NCBI RefSeq assembly: GCF_028527925.1
Contig: NZ_JAPESW010000010.1
Coordinates: 41,506 to 105,505, forward strand
Length of the DNA: 64,000 nucleotides
Direction: 5' to 3'
Source of the DNA: Cellulomonas fimi
GTDB lineage: Bacteria > Actinomycetota > Actinomycetes > Actinomycetales > Cellulomonadaceae
Part shown: one piece after another, positions 52,222 to 60,770 of the stretch
Position numbering within the stretch: the stretch's first letter is position 1
How the letters are laid out: each line of letters begins with the position of its first letter
Made by a program: the position numbers and the translations under genes
The notes under the pieces: generated by a model
The model's database searches: none
What the model saw: only the letters and a program-made list of their open reading frames with translations
Told to the model about the DNA's origin: nothing

Positions 52222-52223
52222 TG

Positions 52224-52252
52224 TTGTCTCCGGACGTATCCACGCATAAAGT
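52224..52252 (+). promoter_or_regulatory. promoter of the TraR/DksA-type gene
   Basis: -35 TTGTCT (52224-52229), 17-nt spacer, -10 TAAAGT (52247-52252). It starts within the tail of the preceding terminator. The GTG is at 52286. Confidence 0.7.
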
Positions 52253-52285
52253 CGCGGGACTTGACGACTTGGGGGGGACCAGGAC

Positions 52286-52747
52286 GTGGCAATCAACGAC
52301 GCACTGAGCGACGTCGCCGTAGCGGCCGACACGAAGGATCTGGACGAGCGCGTGAAGCAGTTCCCCGTCCGCGACGGCGAGACGCCCTGGACGGCGGACG
52401 AGGTCAAGGAGGTCGCCGACGAGCTGACCTCGGACATCGACCGCCTGACGGGCGAGCTGGCCGCCGCCGACGCAGAGCTGTCCGACCTGCTCCGCAACTC
52501 CGGCGACGGCGCCGGCGACGACCAGGCCGACTCGGGTTCGTCCGCGCTCGAGCGCGAGCAGGAGCTCACGCTCGTCAACAACACGCGGGACCTGCTCGCG
52601 CAGACGCAGCGCGCGCTCGGCCGGATCTCGGCGGGCACGTTCGGCACGTGCGAGTCGTGCGGCAAGGCGATCGGCAAGGCGCGCGTGCAGGCGTTCCCGC
52701 GCGCGACGCTGTGCGTGGAGTGCAAGCAGCGGGAGGAGCGTCGCTGA
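52286..52747 (+). CDS. TraR/DksA C4-type zinc-finger protein
   Basis: The 153-residue protein has an N-terminal helical region with an acidic coiled coil (about 40-70) and a C-terminal C4 zinc finger, CESCGKAIGKARVQAFPRAT..CVEC (about 123-146). TraR/DksA proteins bind the RNA polymerase secondary channel and alter initiation. The coiled-coil tip Asp pair of DksA is not clearly matched, so its effect may differ. Its place between divIVA and lspA is conserved in actinobacteria. It is not RbpA or CarD. It has its own promoter. Confidence 0.85.
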   Translation: MAINDALSDVAVAADTKDLDERVKQFPVRDGETPWTADEVKEVADELTSDIDRLTGELAAADAELSDLLRNSGDGAGDDQADSGSSALEREQELTLVNNTRDLLAQTQRALGRISAGTFGTCESCGKAIGKARVQAFPRATLCVECKQREERR

Positions 52748-52755
52748 CGCGCCCG

Positions 52756-52761
52756 TAGACT
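52756..52761 (+). promoter_or_regulatory. -10 element of leaderless lspA
   Basis: TAGACT ends 6 nt before the lspA GTG at 52768. No Shine-Dalgarno sequence lies between. Confidence 0.6.
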
Positions 52762-52767
52762 CCTGCG

Positions 52768-53496
52768 GTGCCTTCCACGACTCCCGGACCTGACGCGTCC
52801 GCGACCACGCCTGCGCGCCGCCGGCGGCTCGTGACGACGCTCGTCGTCCTCGCGGCCGCCGTCCTGCTCGTCGACCAGCTCACGAAGCGGTGGGCGCTCG
52901 CGTCGCTCGAGGAGGGTGTGCGGCACGACCTCGTCGGCGACCTGCTGGGGTTGCAGCTCGTGTTCAACCCGGGCGCCGCGCTGGGCATCGCGACCGGCAT
53001 GACGTGGGTCCTCACGGTCGTCGCGACCGTCGTCGTCGTGGTCGTCGTGCGCGCGTCGCGCAGGATCGGGTCGGCGACGTGGGCCGTCGCGCTCGGCCTG
53101 CTGCTGGGCGGCGCGCTGGGCAACCTCGTGGACCGGTTCACGCGTGAGCCCGCGTTCGCGCGCGGCGAGGTCGTCGACTTCATCGCGTACGCGAACTGGT
53201 TCGTCGGCAACGTGGCCGACATCGCGATCGTCGTCGCGGCGGGCCTCATCGTCCTGCTCGCGGCGCGCGGGGTGCACCTCGACGGGACGCGCGACGGCGA
53301 CGCAGCACCCGCCGCTGATGCCGCACCCGACGGCGACGCGGCTCCCGGCGGCGTGGTCGCCCCCGACCGCGACGTCGCCCCCGACGGCGACACGGCGGCC
53401 GCGGAGCTCGACGACGAGCCGACGACCGGCGGCGCGACGGGCGACGCCGGCCCGGTCACGCGCACCGACTCCCCGGCGGAGCGACCCGGTGCCTGA
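52768..53496 (+). CDS. lspA: lipoprotein signal peptidase LspA
   Basis: LspA removes signal peptides from prolipoproteins in the membrane. The 242-residue protein has four transmembrane helices (about 21-40, 72-92, 100-118, 145-165). The catalytic Asp pair is in NLVDRF (about residue 120) and NVADIAI (about 150), with the VDQLTKRW and [10 protein letters not shown] blocks. After the last helix there is a 70-residue acidic tail rich in AAPDGD-type repeats, absent from most homologues (usually 160-200 residues). Leaderless GTG. Its stop lies within the start of rluD (8-nt overlap), so the genes are coupled. Confidence 0.94.
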   Translation: MPSTTPGPDASATTPARRRRLVTTLVVLAAAVLLVDQLTKRWALASLEEGVRHDLVGDLLGLQLVFNPGAALGIATGMTWVLTVVATVVVVVVVRASRRIGSATWAVALGLLLGGALGNLVDRFTREPAFARGEVVDFIAYANWFVGNVADIAIVVAAGLIVLLAARGVHLDGTRDGDAAPAADAAPDGDAAPGGVVAPDRDVAPDGDTAAAELDDEPTTGGATGDAGPVTRTDSPAERPGA

Positions 53497-54427
53497 GGTC
53501 CGCGCGTTGCCCGTGCCCGACGGGCTCGCGGGCGAGCGGGTCGACGCCGCGCTGTCCCGCATGCTCGGCCTGTCGCGCACGCGCGCCGCGGAGATCGCCG
53601 CCGCCGGTGGCGTGCGCGTCGACGGCCGGTCGGTCGGCAAGTCGGACCGCCTCGTGGCCGGTGGCTGGCTCGAGGTCGAGATCCCCGACCCGCAGGGCCC
53701 GGCGGCGCCCGCGGTCGTCCCGGAGCCGGTCCCGGGCATGCGGATCGTGCACGACGACGACGAGGTCGTGGTCGTCGACAAGCCCGTCGGCGTCGCCGCG
53801 CACCCGTCTCCCGGCTGGACCGGCCCGACGGTCGTCGGTGCGCTGGCGGCAGCGGGGTACCGGATCTCGACGTCGGGGGCCGCCGAGCGGCAGGGCGTCG
53901 TGCACCGGCTGGACGTCGGCACGTCGGGCCTCATGGTGGTCGCGAAGAGCGAGCGCGCGTACACGGTGCTCAAGCGCGCGTTCAAGGAGCGCACGGTCGA
54001 GAAGGTGTACCACGCACTCGTCCAGGGGCACCCCGAGCCCACGACGGGCACGATCGACGCGCCGATCGGGCGGCACCCGTCGGCGGACTGGAAGTTCGCG
54101 GTGGTCGCGGACGGCAAGCCGTCCGTCACGCACTACGAGGTCCTGGAGATGCTCCCGTCGGCGTCGCTCGTCGAGGTGCACCTCGAGACGGGCCGCACGC
54201 ACCAGATCCGCGTGCACTTCGCGGCGCTGCGGCACCCGTGCGTCGGCGACCTGACGTACGGCGCGGACCCGACGCTCGCGGCGCGGACGGGGCTGTCGCG
54301 GCAGTGGCTGCACGCGGTCCGGCTGGGCTTCGAGCACCCCGCGACGGGGGACTGGCTCGAGGTCACGAGCACCTACCCGGACGACCTCGCGCACGCGCTC
54401 GAGACGCTCGGCGCGGGCTACCGCTGA
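53489..54427 (+). CDS. rluD: RluD-type 23S rRNA pseudouridine synthase
   Basis: The 312-residue protein has an N-terminal S4 domain ([32 protein letters not shown], about 10-50) and the RluA-family catalytic domain with [15 protein letters not shown] (catalytic Asp about residue 140) and a C-terminal [18 protein letters not shown] block. RluD modifies helix 69 of 23S rRNA (U1911, 1915, 1917 in E. coli); the S4 domain supports the RluD/RluC type. The GTG at 53489 overlaps lspA. The lspA-rluD pair precedes dnaE throughout actinobacteria. Confidence 0.92.
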   Translation: MPEVRALPVPDGLAGERVDAALSRMLGLSRTRAAEIAAAGGVRVDGRSVGKSDRLVAGGWLEVEIPDPQGPAAPAVVPEPVPGMRIVHDDDEVVVVDKPVGVAAHPSPGWTGPTVVGALAAAGYRISTSGAAERQGVVHRLDVGTSGLMVVAKSERAYTVLKRAFKERTVEKVYHALVQGHPEPTTGTIDAPIGRHPSADWKFAVVADGKPSVTHYEVLEMLPSASLVEVHLETGRTHQIRVHFAALRHPCVGDLTYGADPTLAARTGLSRQWLHAVRLGFEHPATGDWLEVTSTYPDDLAHALETLGAGYR

Positions 54428-54545
54428 CCGTCCGCGCGACCGGTCCTGGACCGCGCGCGGCGCGTCCGCGGTGACCCGTCCGGCGTGTCGCGCACGCCAC
54501 CTCCGACACGGTCCCGGGGCGTCCGGAGGTGTCGGTGGGGACACC

Positions 54546-54551
54546 TAGGAT
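54546..54551 (+). promoter_or_regulatory. -10 element of leaderless dnaE
   Basis: TAGGAT ends 7 nt before the ATG at 54559. This supports 54559 over the in-frame ATG at 54550, which would overlap the hexamer. Confidence 0.65.
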
Positions 54552-54558
54552 GGCCCGC

Positions 54559-57500
54559 ATGGCATCTGCTGGAGGCTCCGACTTCGTCCACCTCCACGTG
54601 CACACCGAGTACTCGATGCTCGACGGCGCGGCCCGTCTGACGGAGCTCTTCGCGGAGGTCGAGCGGCAGGGCCAGACGGCGATCGCGACCACGGACCACG
54701 GGTACCTGTTCGGTGCGTTCGACTTCTGGTCGAAGGGCACGGCGGCGGGGATCAAGCCGATCATCGGCGTCGAGGCGTACGTCACGCCGGGCACGAGCCG
54801 GTTCGACCAGACGCGAGTGCGCTTCGGCCAGCAGGGCCAGGAGGCGGACGACGTCTCGGCGCGCGGTGCGTACACGCACATGACGATGCTCGCGCGCAAC
54901 AACGAGGGTCTGCACAACCTGTTCCGGGCGTCGTCGCTCGCGTCGCTCGAGGGTCAGATGGGCAAGTGGCCCCGGATGGACCGCGACCTGCTGGAGACGT
55001 ACGGCAAGGGCCTGATCGCGACGTCGGGCTGCCCGTCGGGGGAGATCCAGACCCGTCTGCGCCTGGGCCAGTGGGACGAGGCTGTCCGCGTCGCCGGCGA
55101 GCTGCAGGACATCTTCGGCAAGGAGTTCTTCTACGTCGAGCTGATGGACCACGGGATCGAGATCGAGACCCGGGTCCTCAAGGACCTGCTGCGCCTGTCG
55201 GAGACCATCGGAGCACCGCTCGTCGCGACGAACGACCTGCACTACACGCGGCAGGAGGACTCCGCGTCGCAGGAGGCGCTGCTCGCGATCAACTCGGGCT
55301 CGACGCTGTCGGACCCGGACCGGTTCAAGTTCGACGGCGACGGCTACTACGTGAAGTCCGCGGCGGAGATGCGGCGCATCTGGGCGGAGCTGCCCGAGGC
55401 GTGCGACAACACGCTGCGCATCGCGGAGCAGTGCGAGGTCTCGTTCAACACGTCGGCGAACTACATGCCGAACTACCCGGTCCCGGCGGGCGAGGACGAG
55501 ACGAGCTGGTTCGTCAAGGAGGTCGAGAAGGGCCTCCACCACCGGTACCCCGGCGGCATCCCGGACGACGTGCGCAAGCAGGCGGCGTACGAGACCGAGG
55601 TCATCACGCAGATGGGCTTCCCGGGGTACTTCCTCGTGGTCGCCGACTTCATCAACTGGGCGAAGGACCACGGCATCCGCGTCGGGCCGGGGCGTGGTTC
55701 GGGTGCGGGCTCGATGGCCGCCTACGCGATGAAGATCACCGACCTCGACCCGCTGCAGCACGGTCTGATCTTCGAGCGGTTCCTCAACCCCGACCGCGTC
55801 TCGATGCCCGACTTCGACGTCGACTTCGACGAGCGTCGGCGCGGCGAGGTCATCAAGTACGTGACGGAGAAGTACGGCGAGGACCGCGTCGCGCAGATCG
55901 TCACGTACGGCACCATCAAGGCCAAGCAGGCCCTCAAGGACTCCGCGCGGCTGCTCGGGATGCCGTTCGCGATGGGGGAGAAGCTCACCAAGGCGATGCC
56001 GCCCGCGATCATGGGCAAGGACATCAGCCTCACGGGCATCTTCGACCCGGCCGACAAGCGGTACCACGAGGCCGAGGAGTTCCGTCAGGTCCACGCCGCC
56101 GACCCGGACGCGCAGCGCGTCGTCGAGCTCGCGAAGGGCATCGAGGGGCTGAAGCGGCAGTGGGGCGTGCACGCGGCGGGCGTCATCATGTCGAGCGACC
56201 CGCTCATCGACATCATCCCGATCATGCGGCGCCCGCAGGACGGCGCGGTCATCACGCAGTTCGACTACCCCACCTGTGAGGGCCTCGGCCTGATCAAGAT
56301 GGACTTCCTCGGGCTGCGGAACCTCACGATCCTCGACGACGCGCTCGACAACATCGTCGCGAACGGCAAGGACCCGGTCGTGCTCGAGGAGCTCGAGCTC
56401 ACCGACCGCAAGACGTACGAGATGCTCGGCCGCGGCGACACGCTGGGCGTGTTCCAGCTCGACGGCGGCGGCATGCGGACCCTGCTGCGGCTCATGCGCC
56501 CCGACAACTTCGAGGACATCTCCGCAGTCGGCGCCCTGTACCGCCCGGGTCCGATGGGCGCGAACTCGCACACCAACTACGCGCTGCGCAAGAACGGCGC
56601 GCAGGAGGTCACGCCGATCCACCCCGAGCTGGCCGAGCCGCTCGAGGACATCCTCGGCACGACGTACGGCCTGATCGTGTACCAGGAGCAGGTCATGGCG
56701 ATCGCGCAGCGCGTCGCCGGGTACTCGCTCGGTCAGGCCGACATCCTGCGCCGCGCGATGGGCAAGAAGAAGAAGTCCGAGCTGGACAAGCAGTTCGAGG
56801 GCTTCTCGGCGGGCATGCAGGAGCGCGGCTTCTCGATGGCCGCCGTGCAGACGCTGTGGGACATCCTGCTGCCGTTCTCGGACTACGCGTTCAACAAGGC
56901 GCACTCGGCCGCGTACGGCGTGGTGTCGTACTGGACCGCTTACCTCAAGGCGAACTACCCGGTCGAGTACATGGCCGCGCTGCTCACGTCCGTCAAGGAC
57001 GACAAGGACAAGTCGGCGCTGTACCTCGGCGAGTGCCGGCACATGGGCATCACGGTCCTGCCGCCCGACGTGAACTCGTCGTCCGCGAACTTCACGGCCG
57101 TGGGCGCGGACATCCGGTTCGGCCTCACCGCGGTGCGCAACGTGGGTGCGAACGTCGTCGACGCGATCGTGCGGACCCGCGAGGAGAAGGGCGCGTTCAC
57201 GTCCTTCACCGACTTCCTCGAGAAGGTGCCGGCGGTCGTCTGCAACAAGCGGACCATCGAGTCGCTCATCAAGGCGGGCGCGTTCGACTCGCTCGGGCAC
57301 CCGCGTCGTGCGCTGCTGCTCGTGCACGAGCAGGCGGTCGACTCGGTCATCGGCGTCAAGCGCAAGGAGGCGGAGGGCCAGTTCGACCTGTTCGCCGACC
57401 TCACGGGCGGTGACGACGCCGGTCCGGGCTTCGCGGTCGCGATCCCCGACCTGCCGGACTGGGACAAGAAGCAGCGCCTCGCGTTCGAGCGGGAGATGCT

Positions 57501-58098
57501 CGGCCTCTACGTGTCCGACCACCCGCTGTCCGGCATCGAGCACGTGCTCGCGGCCTCGGCGGACGTGTCCATCGCGACGCTGCTCGCGGACGAGGCGCGG
57601 CCCGACGGGTCGACCGTCGTGATCGCGGGCCTCATCACGTCGCTCCAGCGCAAGATGTCGAAGCAGGGCAACCCGTGGGCCGCGGTGACGATCGAGGACA
57701 TGGAGGGGTCCGTCGAGATCATGTTCTTCGGCGAGACGTACCTCGCGTACTCGACGGTGCTCGCGGAGGACGCGGTCGTCGTCGTCAAGGGCCGGGTGCG
57801 GCGCCGTGACGAGTCGATGTCCCTGCAGGCGATGGAGGTGTCGCTGCCCGACGTGTCGCAGGTCGCGGACGCGCCGGTGGTCGTCTCGCTCGCGGTCGCG
57901 CGCTGCACGCAGCCGCTGGTCGAGCGCCTGCGCGAGGTCCTGTCGACGCACCCGGGGATCACCGAGGTGCACCTGCGGCTGACGAGCCCGGGCCGGGCGA
58001 CGGTGATGCGCCTGGGTGACGGGCTGCGCGTCGAGCGGTCGCCGTCGCTGTTCGGCGACCTCAAGGCGCTGCTCGGCCCGAGCTGCCTGTCGACCTGA
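54559..58098 (+). CDS. dnaE: DNA polymerase III alpha subunit DnaE
   Basis: This 1179-residue protein is the replicative DNA polymerase of the DnaE1 type. The N-terminal PHP domain (DFVHLHVHTEYSMLDGAARL, about 6-25; TTDHGYLFG) keeps the metal ligands of an active proofreading exonuclease, as in mycobacterial DnaE1. The catalytic Asp pair is in PDFDVDFDERRR (about 415-426). FGFRDYAFNKAHSAAYG-like and helix-hairpin-helix blocks follow, with an OB fold (VVIAGLITSLQRKMSK, about 1018) near the C-terminus. Start at 54559 is fixed by the leaderless -10. It has its own promoter 131 nt after rluD. Confidence 0.96.
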   Translation: MASAGGSDFVHLHVHTEYSMLDGAARLTELFAEVERQGQTAIATTDHGYLFGAFDFWSKGTAAGIKPIIGVEAYVTPGTSRFDQTRVRFGQQGQEADDVSARGAYTHMTMLARNNEGLHNLFRASSLASLEGQMGKWPRMDRDLLETYGKGLIATSGCPSGEIQTRLRLGQWDEAVRVAGELQDIFGKEFFYVELMDHGIEIETRVLKDLLRLSETIGAPLVATNDLHYTRQEDSASQEALLAINSGSTLSDPDRFKFDGDGYYVKSAAEMRRIWAELPEACDNTLRIAEQCEVSFNTSANYMPNYPVPAGEDETSWFVKEVEKGLHHRYPGGIPDDVRKQAAYETEVITQMGFPGYFLVVADFINWAKDHGIRVGPGRGSGAGSMAAYAMKITDLDPLQHGLIFERFLNPDRVSMPDFDVDFDERRRGEVIKYVTEKYGEDRVAQIVTYGTIKAKQALKDSARLLGMPFAMGEKLTKAMPPAIMGKDISLTGIFDPADKRYHEAEEFRQVHAADPDAQRVVELAKGIEGLKRQWGVHAAGVIMSSDPLIDIIPIMRRPQDGAVITQFDYPTCEGLGLIKMDFLGLRNLTILDDALDNIVANGKDPVVLEELELTDRKTYEMLGRGDTLGVFQLDGGGMRTLLRLMRPDNFEDISAVGALYRPGPMGANSHTNYALRKNGAQEVTPIHPELAEPLEDILGTTYGLIVYQEQVMAIAQRVAGYSLGQADILRRAMGKKKKSELDKQFEGFSAGMQERGFSMAAVQTLWDILLPFSDYAFNKAHSAAYGVVSYWTAYLKANYPVEYMAALLTSVKDDKDKSALYLGECRHMGITVLPPDVNSSSANFTAVGADIRFGLTAVRNVGANVVDAIVRTREEKGAFTSFTDFLEKVPAVVCNKRTIESLIKAGAFDSLGHPRRALLLVHEQAVDSVIGVKRKEAEGQFDLFADLTGGDDAGPGFAVAIPDLPDWDKKQRLAFEREMLGLYVSDHPLSGIEHVLAASADVSIATLLADEARPDGSTVVIAGLITSLQRKMSKQGNPWAAVTIEDMEGSVEIMFFGETYLAYSTVLAEDAVVVVKGRVRRRDESMSLQAMEVSLPDVSQVADAPVVVSLAVARCTQPLVERLREVLSTHPGITEVHLRLTSPGRATVMRLGDGLRVERSPSLFGDLKALLGPSCLST

Positions 58099-58121
58099 TG
58101 TCCGCGAGTCCTGTATAGCGC

Positions 58122-58150
58122 TTGCGTCATATAACTAGCCGTGGAAATAT
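58122..58150 (+). promoter_or_regulatory. promoter of the ArsR-type gene in an AT-rich patch
   Basis: -35 TTGCGT (58122-58127), 17-nt spacer, -10-like AAATAT (58145-58150), 7 nt before the GTG at 58158. The patch 58111-58153 is markedly AT-rich for this genome and contains ATATAAC and AATAT, a possible autorepressor site. Confidence 0.5.
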
Positions 58151-58157
58151 CGTCGAC

Positions 58158-58538
58158 GTGGACGTGATGGACGCACTCGGCGACCCCGTGCGGCGACGGC
58201 TCGTCGAGCTGCTCGCCTCGGGCGCGCGCAGCGCCGGCGACCTCGCCGACGCGGTCGGCGCGGAGTTCGGCATCAGCCAGCCTGCGACGTCGCGGCACCT
58301 ACGGGTGCTGCGGGAGGCCGGCGTGGTCGAGTCGCGCGCGCAGGGCCCGGTCCGGCTCTACTCCGTGCGCCCGGAGCCCCTCGCCGAGGTCGAGCGGTGG
58401 GCACGCGACGTGCGGAGCTACTGGGAGCCGCGTCTCGACGCGCTGGGCACCGAGGTCGCGCGCGGGAAGCGCGAGCGTCGACGTGCGTCCGCCGACCCGG
58501 CAGGCCCGCCGGACGACGAGCACGGGAGGAACCCATGA
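58158..58538 (+). CDS. ArsR-type winged-helix regulator
   Basis: This 126-residue protein is a winged-helix regulator: MDALGDPVRRRLVELLASGARSAGDLADAVGAEFGISQPATSRHLRVLREAGVVESRAQGPVRLYSV spans residues 4-70. There are no paired metal-binding cysteines, so it is not a metal sensor; it fits the SRPBCC-linked ArsR subgroup. The start is GTG at 58158 from the promoter spacing; GTG 58164 or ATG 58167 are close alternatives. Its stop overlaps the SRPBCC ATG by 4 nt, so it likely represses that operon. Confidence 0.85.
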   Translation: MDVMDALGDPVRRRLVELLASGARSAGDLADAVGAEFGISQPATSRHLRVLREAGVVESRAQGPVRLYSVRPEPLAEVERWARDVRSYWEPRLDALGTEVARGKRERRRASADPAGPPDDEHGRNP

Positions 58539-59038
58539 CCGAGAGCACCGACGTGCGGGGCGTGCTGACGCAGACGCCCGCCGGCACCACCGTGCGCTTC
58601 GAGCGGCGCTACGCCACGGACGTCGACGACCTGTGGACGTGCCTGACGGAACCGGGACGCGTCGCCCGCTGGCTCGGCCCGCTGTACGGCGACCTGCGCG
58701 TCGGCGGCGCGTACGAGCTGCGGATGGGGGACGACGTGCCGGACGCGGACCAGAACGCGACCGGCGAGGTGCTGGTCTGCGACCGTCCGCACCGGCTCGA
58801 GGTCACGTGGGTCTTCCCCGACGAGACCTCGACGCTCGTCACGGCGGAGCTGCGTGCCGACGGGGACGGGACGGTCCTCGTCCTGGAGCACCGGGACCTG
58901 CAGGAAGCGGCCGCGCGCGGGTACGGCGGCGGGTGGCACGCGTGCCTCGACCAGCTCGAGGACCACGTCGCGGGACGGCCCGTGCGCGCGTGGCAGGACC
59001 TGTTCGACGCCGCGCTGCCGCTCTACCGGGAGGTCTGA
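58535..59038 (+). CDS. SRPBCC (AHSA1-type) domain protein
   Basis: The 167-residue protein is an SRPBCC/AHSA1 fold: VRFERRYATDVDDLWTCLTEPGRVARWLGP (about 20-49), LRVGGAYELRMGDD, LEVTWVFPDE and the C-terminal helix GYGGGWHACLDQLEDHVAG (about 130-148). Such proteins bind hydrophobic small molecules; pairing with an ArsR-type regulator is a very common arrangement. The ATG has GGGAGGA upstream and overlaps the regulator stop. The ligand is unknown. Convergent with the S4 gene. Confidence 0.9.
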   Translation: MTESTDVRGVLTQTPAGTTVRFERRYATDVDDLWTCLTEPGRVARWLGPLYGDLRVGGAYELRMGDDVPDADQNATGEVLVCDRPHRLEVTWVFPDETSTLVTAELRADGDGTVLVLEHRDLQEAAARGYGGGWHACLDQLEDHVAGRPVRAWQDLFDAALPLYREV

Positions 59039-59085
59039 CCCGCCCCCGGCCGCGGGTCGCGGGTCGCCGTCTCAGCGCCCAGCGG

Positions 59086-59304
59086 TCAGCCGACCGTGGC
59101 GCTGACCACGCCCGTCGGCAGGTCCACGTCGACGCGGTCGCCGCGCACGAGCTGCCGGCCGCGACGGGACTCGGGCTCGCCGTTCACGGTCACCGCGCCG
59201 TCGTCGAGGAGCTCGCGCGCCTGCGCGCCCGTCTCGGCGAGGTCGGCGAGCTTGAGGAACTGGCCGAGGCGGATCGAGTCGTCGGCGATGGGCACCTGCG
59301 TCAT
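59086..59304 (-). CDS. small S4-domain RNA-binding protein
   Basis: The 72-residue protein is essentially one S4 domain: [50 protein letters not shown] spans residues 11-60. It resembles YaaA/RlbA-type small S4 proteins, which bind rRNA, or the S4 of HslR-type heat-shock proteins; size favours the former. CAGACT (59311-59316) ends 6 nt before the ATG, so it may be leaderless. Divergent from hisD, with 83 nt between starts. Confidence 0.85.
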   Translation of the reverse strand: MTQVPIADDSIRLGQFLKLADLAETGAQARELLDDGAVTVNGEPESRRGRQLVRGDRVDVDLPTGVVSATVG

Positions 59305-59310
59305 GGCAGC

Positions 59311-59316
59311 AGTCTG
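59311..59316 (-). promoter_or_regulatory. -10-like element of the S4 gene
   Basis: CAGACT on the minus strand ends 6 nt before the ATG at 59304. The first base differs from TANNNT. Confidence 0.45.
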
Positions 59317-59374
59317 CCCCGCCGACGCACGCGACCGGAGCGTGGGCGCACCGGAAAGGGGAGGCGTCCGCTCG

Positions 59375-59380
59375 TAGACT
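59375..59380 (+). promoter_or_regulatory. -10 element of leaderless hisD
   Basis: TAGACT ends 7 nt before the GTG at 59388. The in-frame GTG at 59382 is only 1 nt downstream and cannot be the leaderless start. Confidence 0.6.
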
Positions 59381-59387
59381 CGTGGCC

Positions 59388-60710
59388 GTGATCACCCGAA
59401 TCGACCTGCGCGGTCGCGTGCTGTCCCGTCGTGAGCTCCTGCAGGAGCTGCCTCGCGCGGAGGTCGACGTCGAGCACGCCGCGGAGGCGGTCGCACCGAT
59501 CATCGCCGCCGTGCGCGAGCGCGGCGCGGCCGAGCTCCGCGACCTCGCCGAGCGGTTCGACGGCGTCCGTCCCCAGCACGTCCGCGTCCCCGCCGCGACG
59601 GTCGCCGCCGCGGTCGACCGGCTCGACCCGCGGGTGCGGGCCGCGCTCGAGGAGACCATCCGCCGCGTGCGCCAGGTGCACCGCGCACAGCGTCCTGCCG
59701 ACTTCACGGTCGAGGTCGCGCCGGGCGCGACGGTCCGTCAGCGCTGGCTGCCGGTGCGCCGGGTCGGCCTGTACGTGCCGGGCGGGCTCGCGGTGTACCC
59801 GTCGTCGGTCGTGATGAACGTGGTCGCGGCGCAGGAGGCCGGTGTCGGCTCGCTCGCGGTCGCGTCCCCGCCGCAGAAGGACGAGGGCGGGCTGCCCGAC
59901 CCGGTCGTCCTCGCGACGTGCGCGCTGCTCGGGGTCGACGAGGTGTACGCCGTGGGCGGCGCGCAGGCGGTCGCGATGTTCGCGTACGGAGCCGCGGGCT
60001 CGCAGGAGGAGGACGGCGCGACGCTGTGCGAGCCGGTCGACGTCATCACGGGTCCCGGCAACGTGTACGTCGCCGCCGCGAAGCGGCTCGTCCGGGGCGT
60101 CGTCGGCATCGACGCGGAGGCCGGCCCGACCGAGATCGCGATCCTCGCGGACGGCACGGCCGACGCCAACCACGTCGCCGCCGACCTCGTGTCGCAGGCC
60201 GAGCACGACCCGCTGGCCGCCGCAGTCCTCGTGACGCCGTCGGTCGAGCTCGCGGGCTCGGTCGAGGCGAAGCTCGTCGACCGGGTCGACGCGACCCGGC
60301 ACCGCGAGCGCGTGACCACCGCCCTCAACGGCACGCAGTCGGCGATCGTCCTGGTCGACGACCTCGACGCGGGCCTCGACGTCGTCAACGCGTACGGCGC
60401 CGAGCACCTCGAGATCCAGGCGGTCGGCGCGGCCGCGCTCGCGGACCGCGTGACGAGCGCGGGCGCGATCTTCGTCGGCCCCTACTCCCCGGTGTCGCTG
60501 GGCGACTACATGGCGGGGTCGAACCACGTGCTGCCCACGGGCGGCTGCGCGCACTTCGCGAGCGGGCTCGGGGTGCACTCCTTCGTGCGCGCGGTGCAGG
60601 TCGTCGAGTACGACGCCGACGCGCTCGAGGAGGTCGCGGACCGGATCGTGGCGCTCGCCGACGCCGAGGGTCTGCCGGCGCACGGCGAGGCGGTCCGGGC
60701 GCGCTTCTGA
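59388..60710 (+). CDS. hisD: histidinol dehydrogenase HisD
   Basis: HisD oxidises histidinol to histidine in two NAD-dependent steps. The 440-residue zinc enzyme has [19 protein letters not shown] (about 126-144), the family signature [35 protein letters not shown] (about 241-275) and the C-terminal AEHLEIQ and [10 protein letters not shown] blocks containing zinc ligands and the general base. It is the first his gene here but is separated from hisC by a convergent alcohol dehydrogenase, so it forms its own transcript. Confidence 0.96.
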   Translation: MITRIDLRGRVLSRRELLQELPRAEVDVEHAAEAVAPIIAAVRERGAAELRDLAERFDGVRPQHVRVPAATVAAAVDRLDPRVRAALEETIRRVRQVHRAQRPADFTVEVAPGATVRQRWLPVRRVGLYVPGGLAVYPSSVVMNVVAAQEAGVGSLAVASPPQKDEGGLPDPVVLATCALLGVDEVYAVGGAQAVAMFAYGAAGSQEEDGATLCEPVDVITGPGNVYVAAAKRLVRGVVGIDAEAGPTEIAILADGTADANHVAADLVSQAEHDPLAAAVLVTPSVELAGSVEAKLVDRVDATRHRERVTTALNGTQSAIVLVDDLDAGLDVVNAYGAEHLEIQAVGAAALADRVTSAGAIFVGPYSPVSLGDYMAGSNHVLPTGGCAHFASGLGVHSFVRAVQVVEYDADALEEVADRIVALADAEGLPAHGEAVRARF

Positions 60711-60725
60711 CGCGGCGCGACCAGC

Positions 60726-60758
60726 CGACGGCCGGCAGCCCGACGGCGCCGGCCGTCG
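60726..60758 (+). terminator. bidirectional terminator between hisD and the alcohol dehydrogenase
   Basis: CGACGGCCGG (60726-60735) pairs with CCGGCCGTCG (60749-60758) around 13 nt. A competing tighter hairpin forms at 60741-60758. It lies 16 nt after hisD and 13 nt before the end of the convergent gene. Confidence 0.7.
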
Positions 60759-60770
60759 CCGTCGGTGCCG

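Noticed and set aside
53275..53500. Possible frameshift at the lspA end creating the acidic tail
   Set aside because: The tail is one clean frame, ends at a stop inside the rluD start, and rluD begins normally.
54418..57972. A 1184-codon open frame antisense to dnaE
   Set aside because: It mirrors DnaE codon structure, has no recognisable domain and no start signal.
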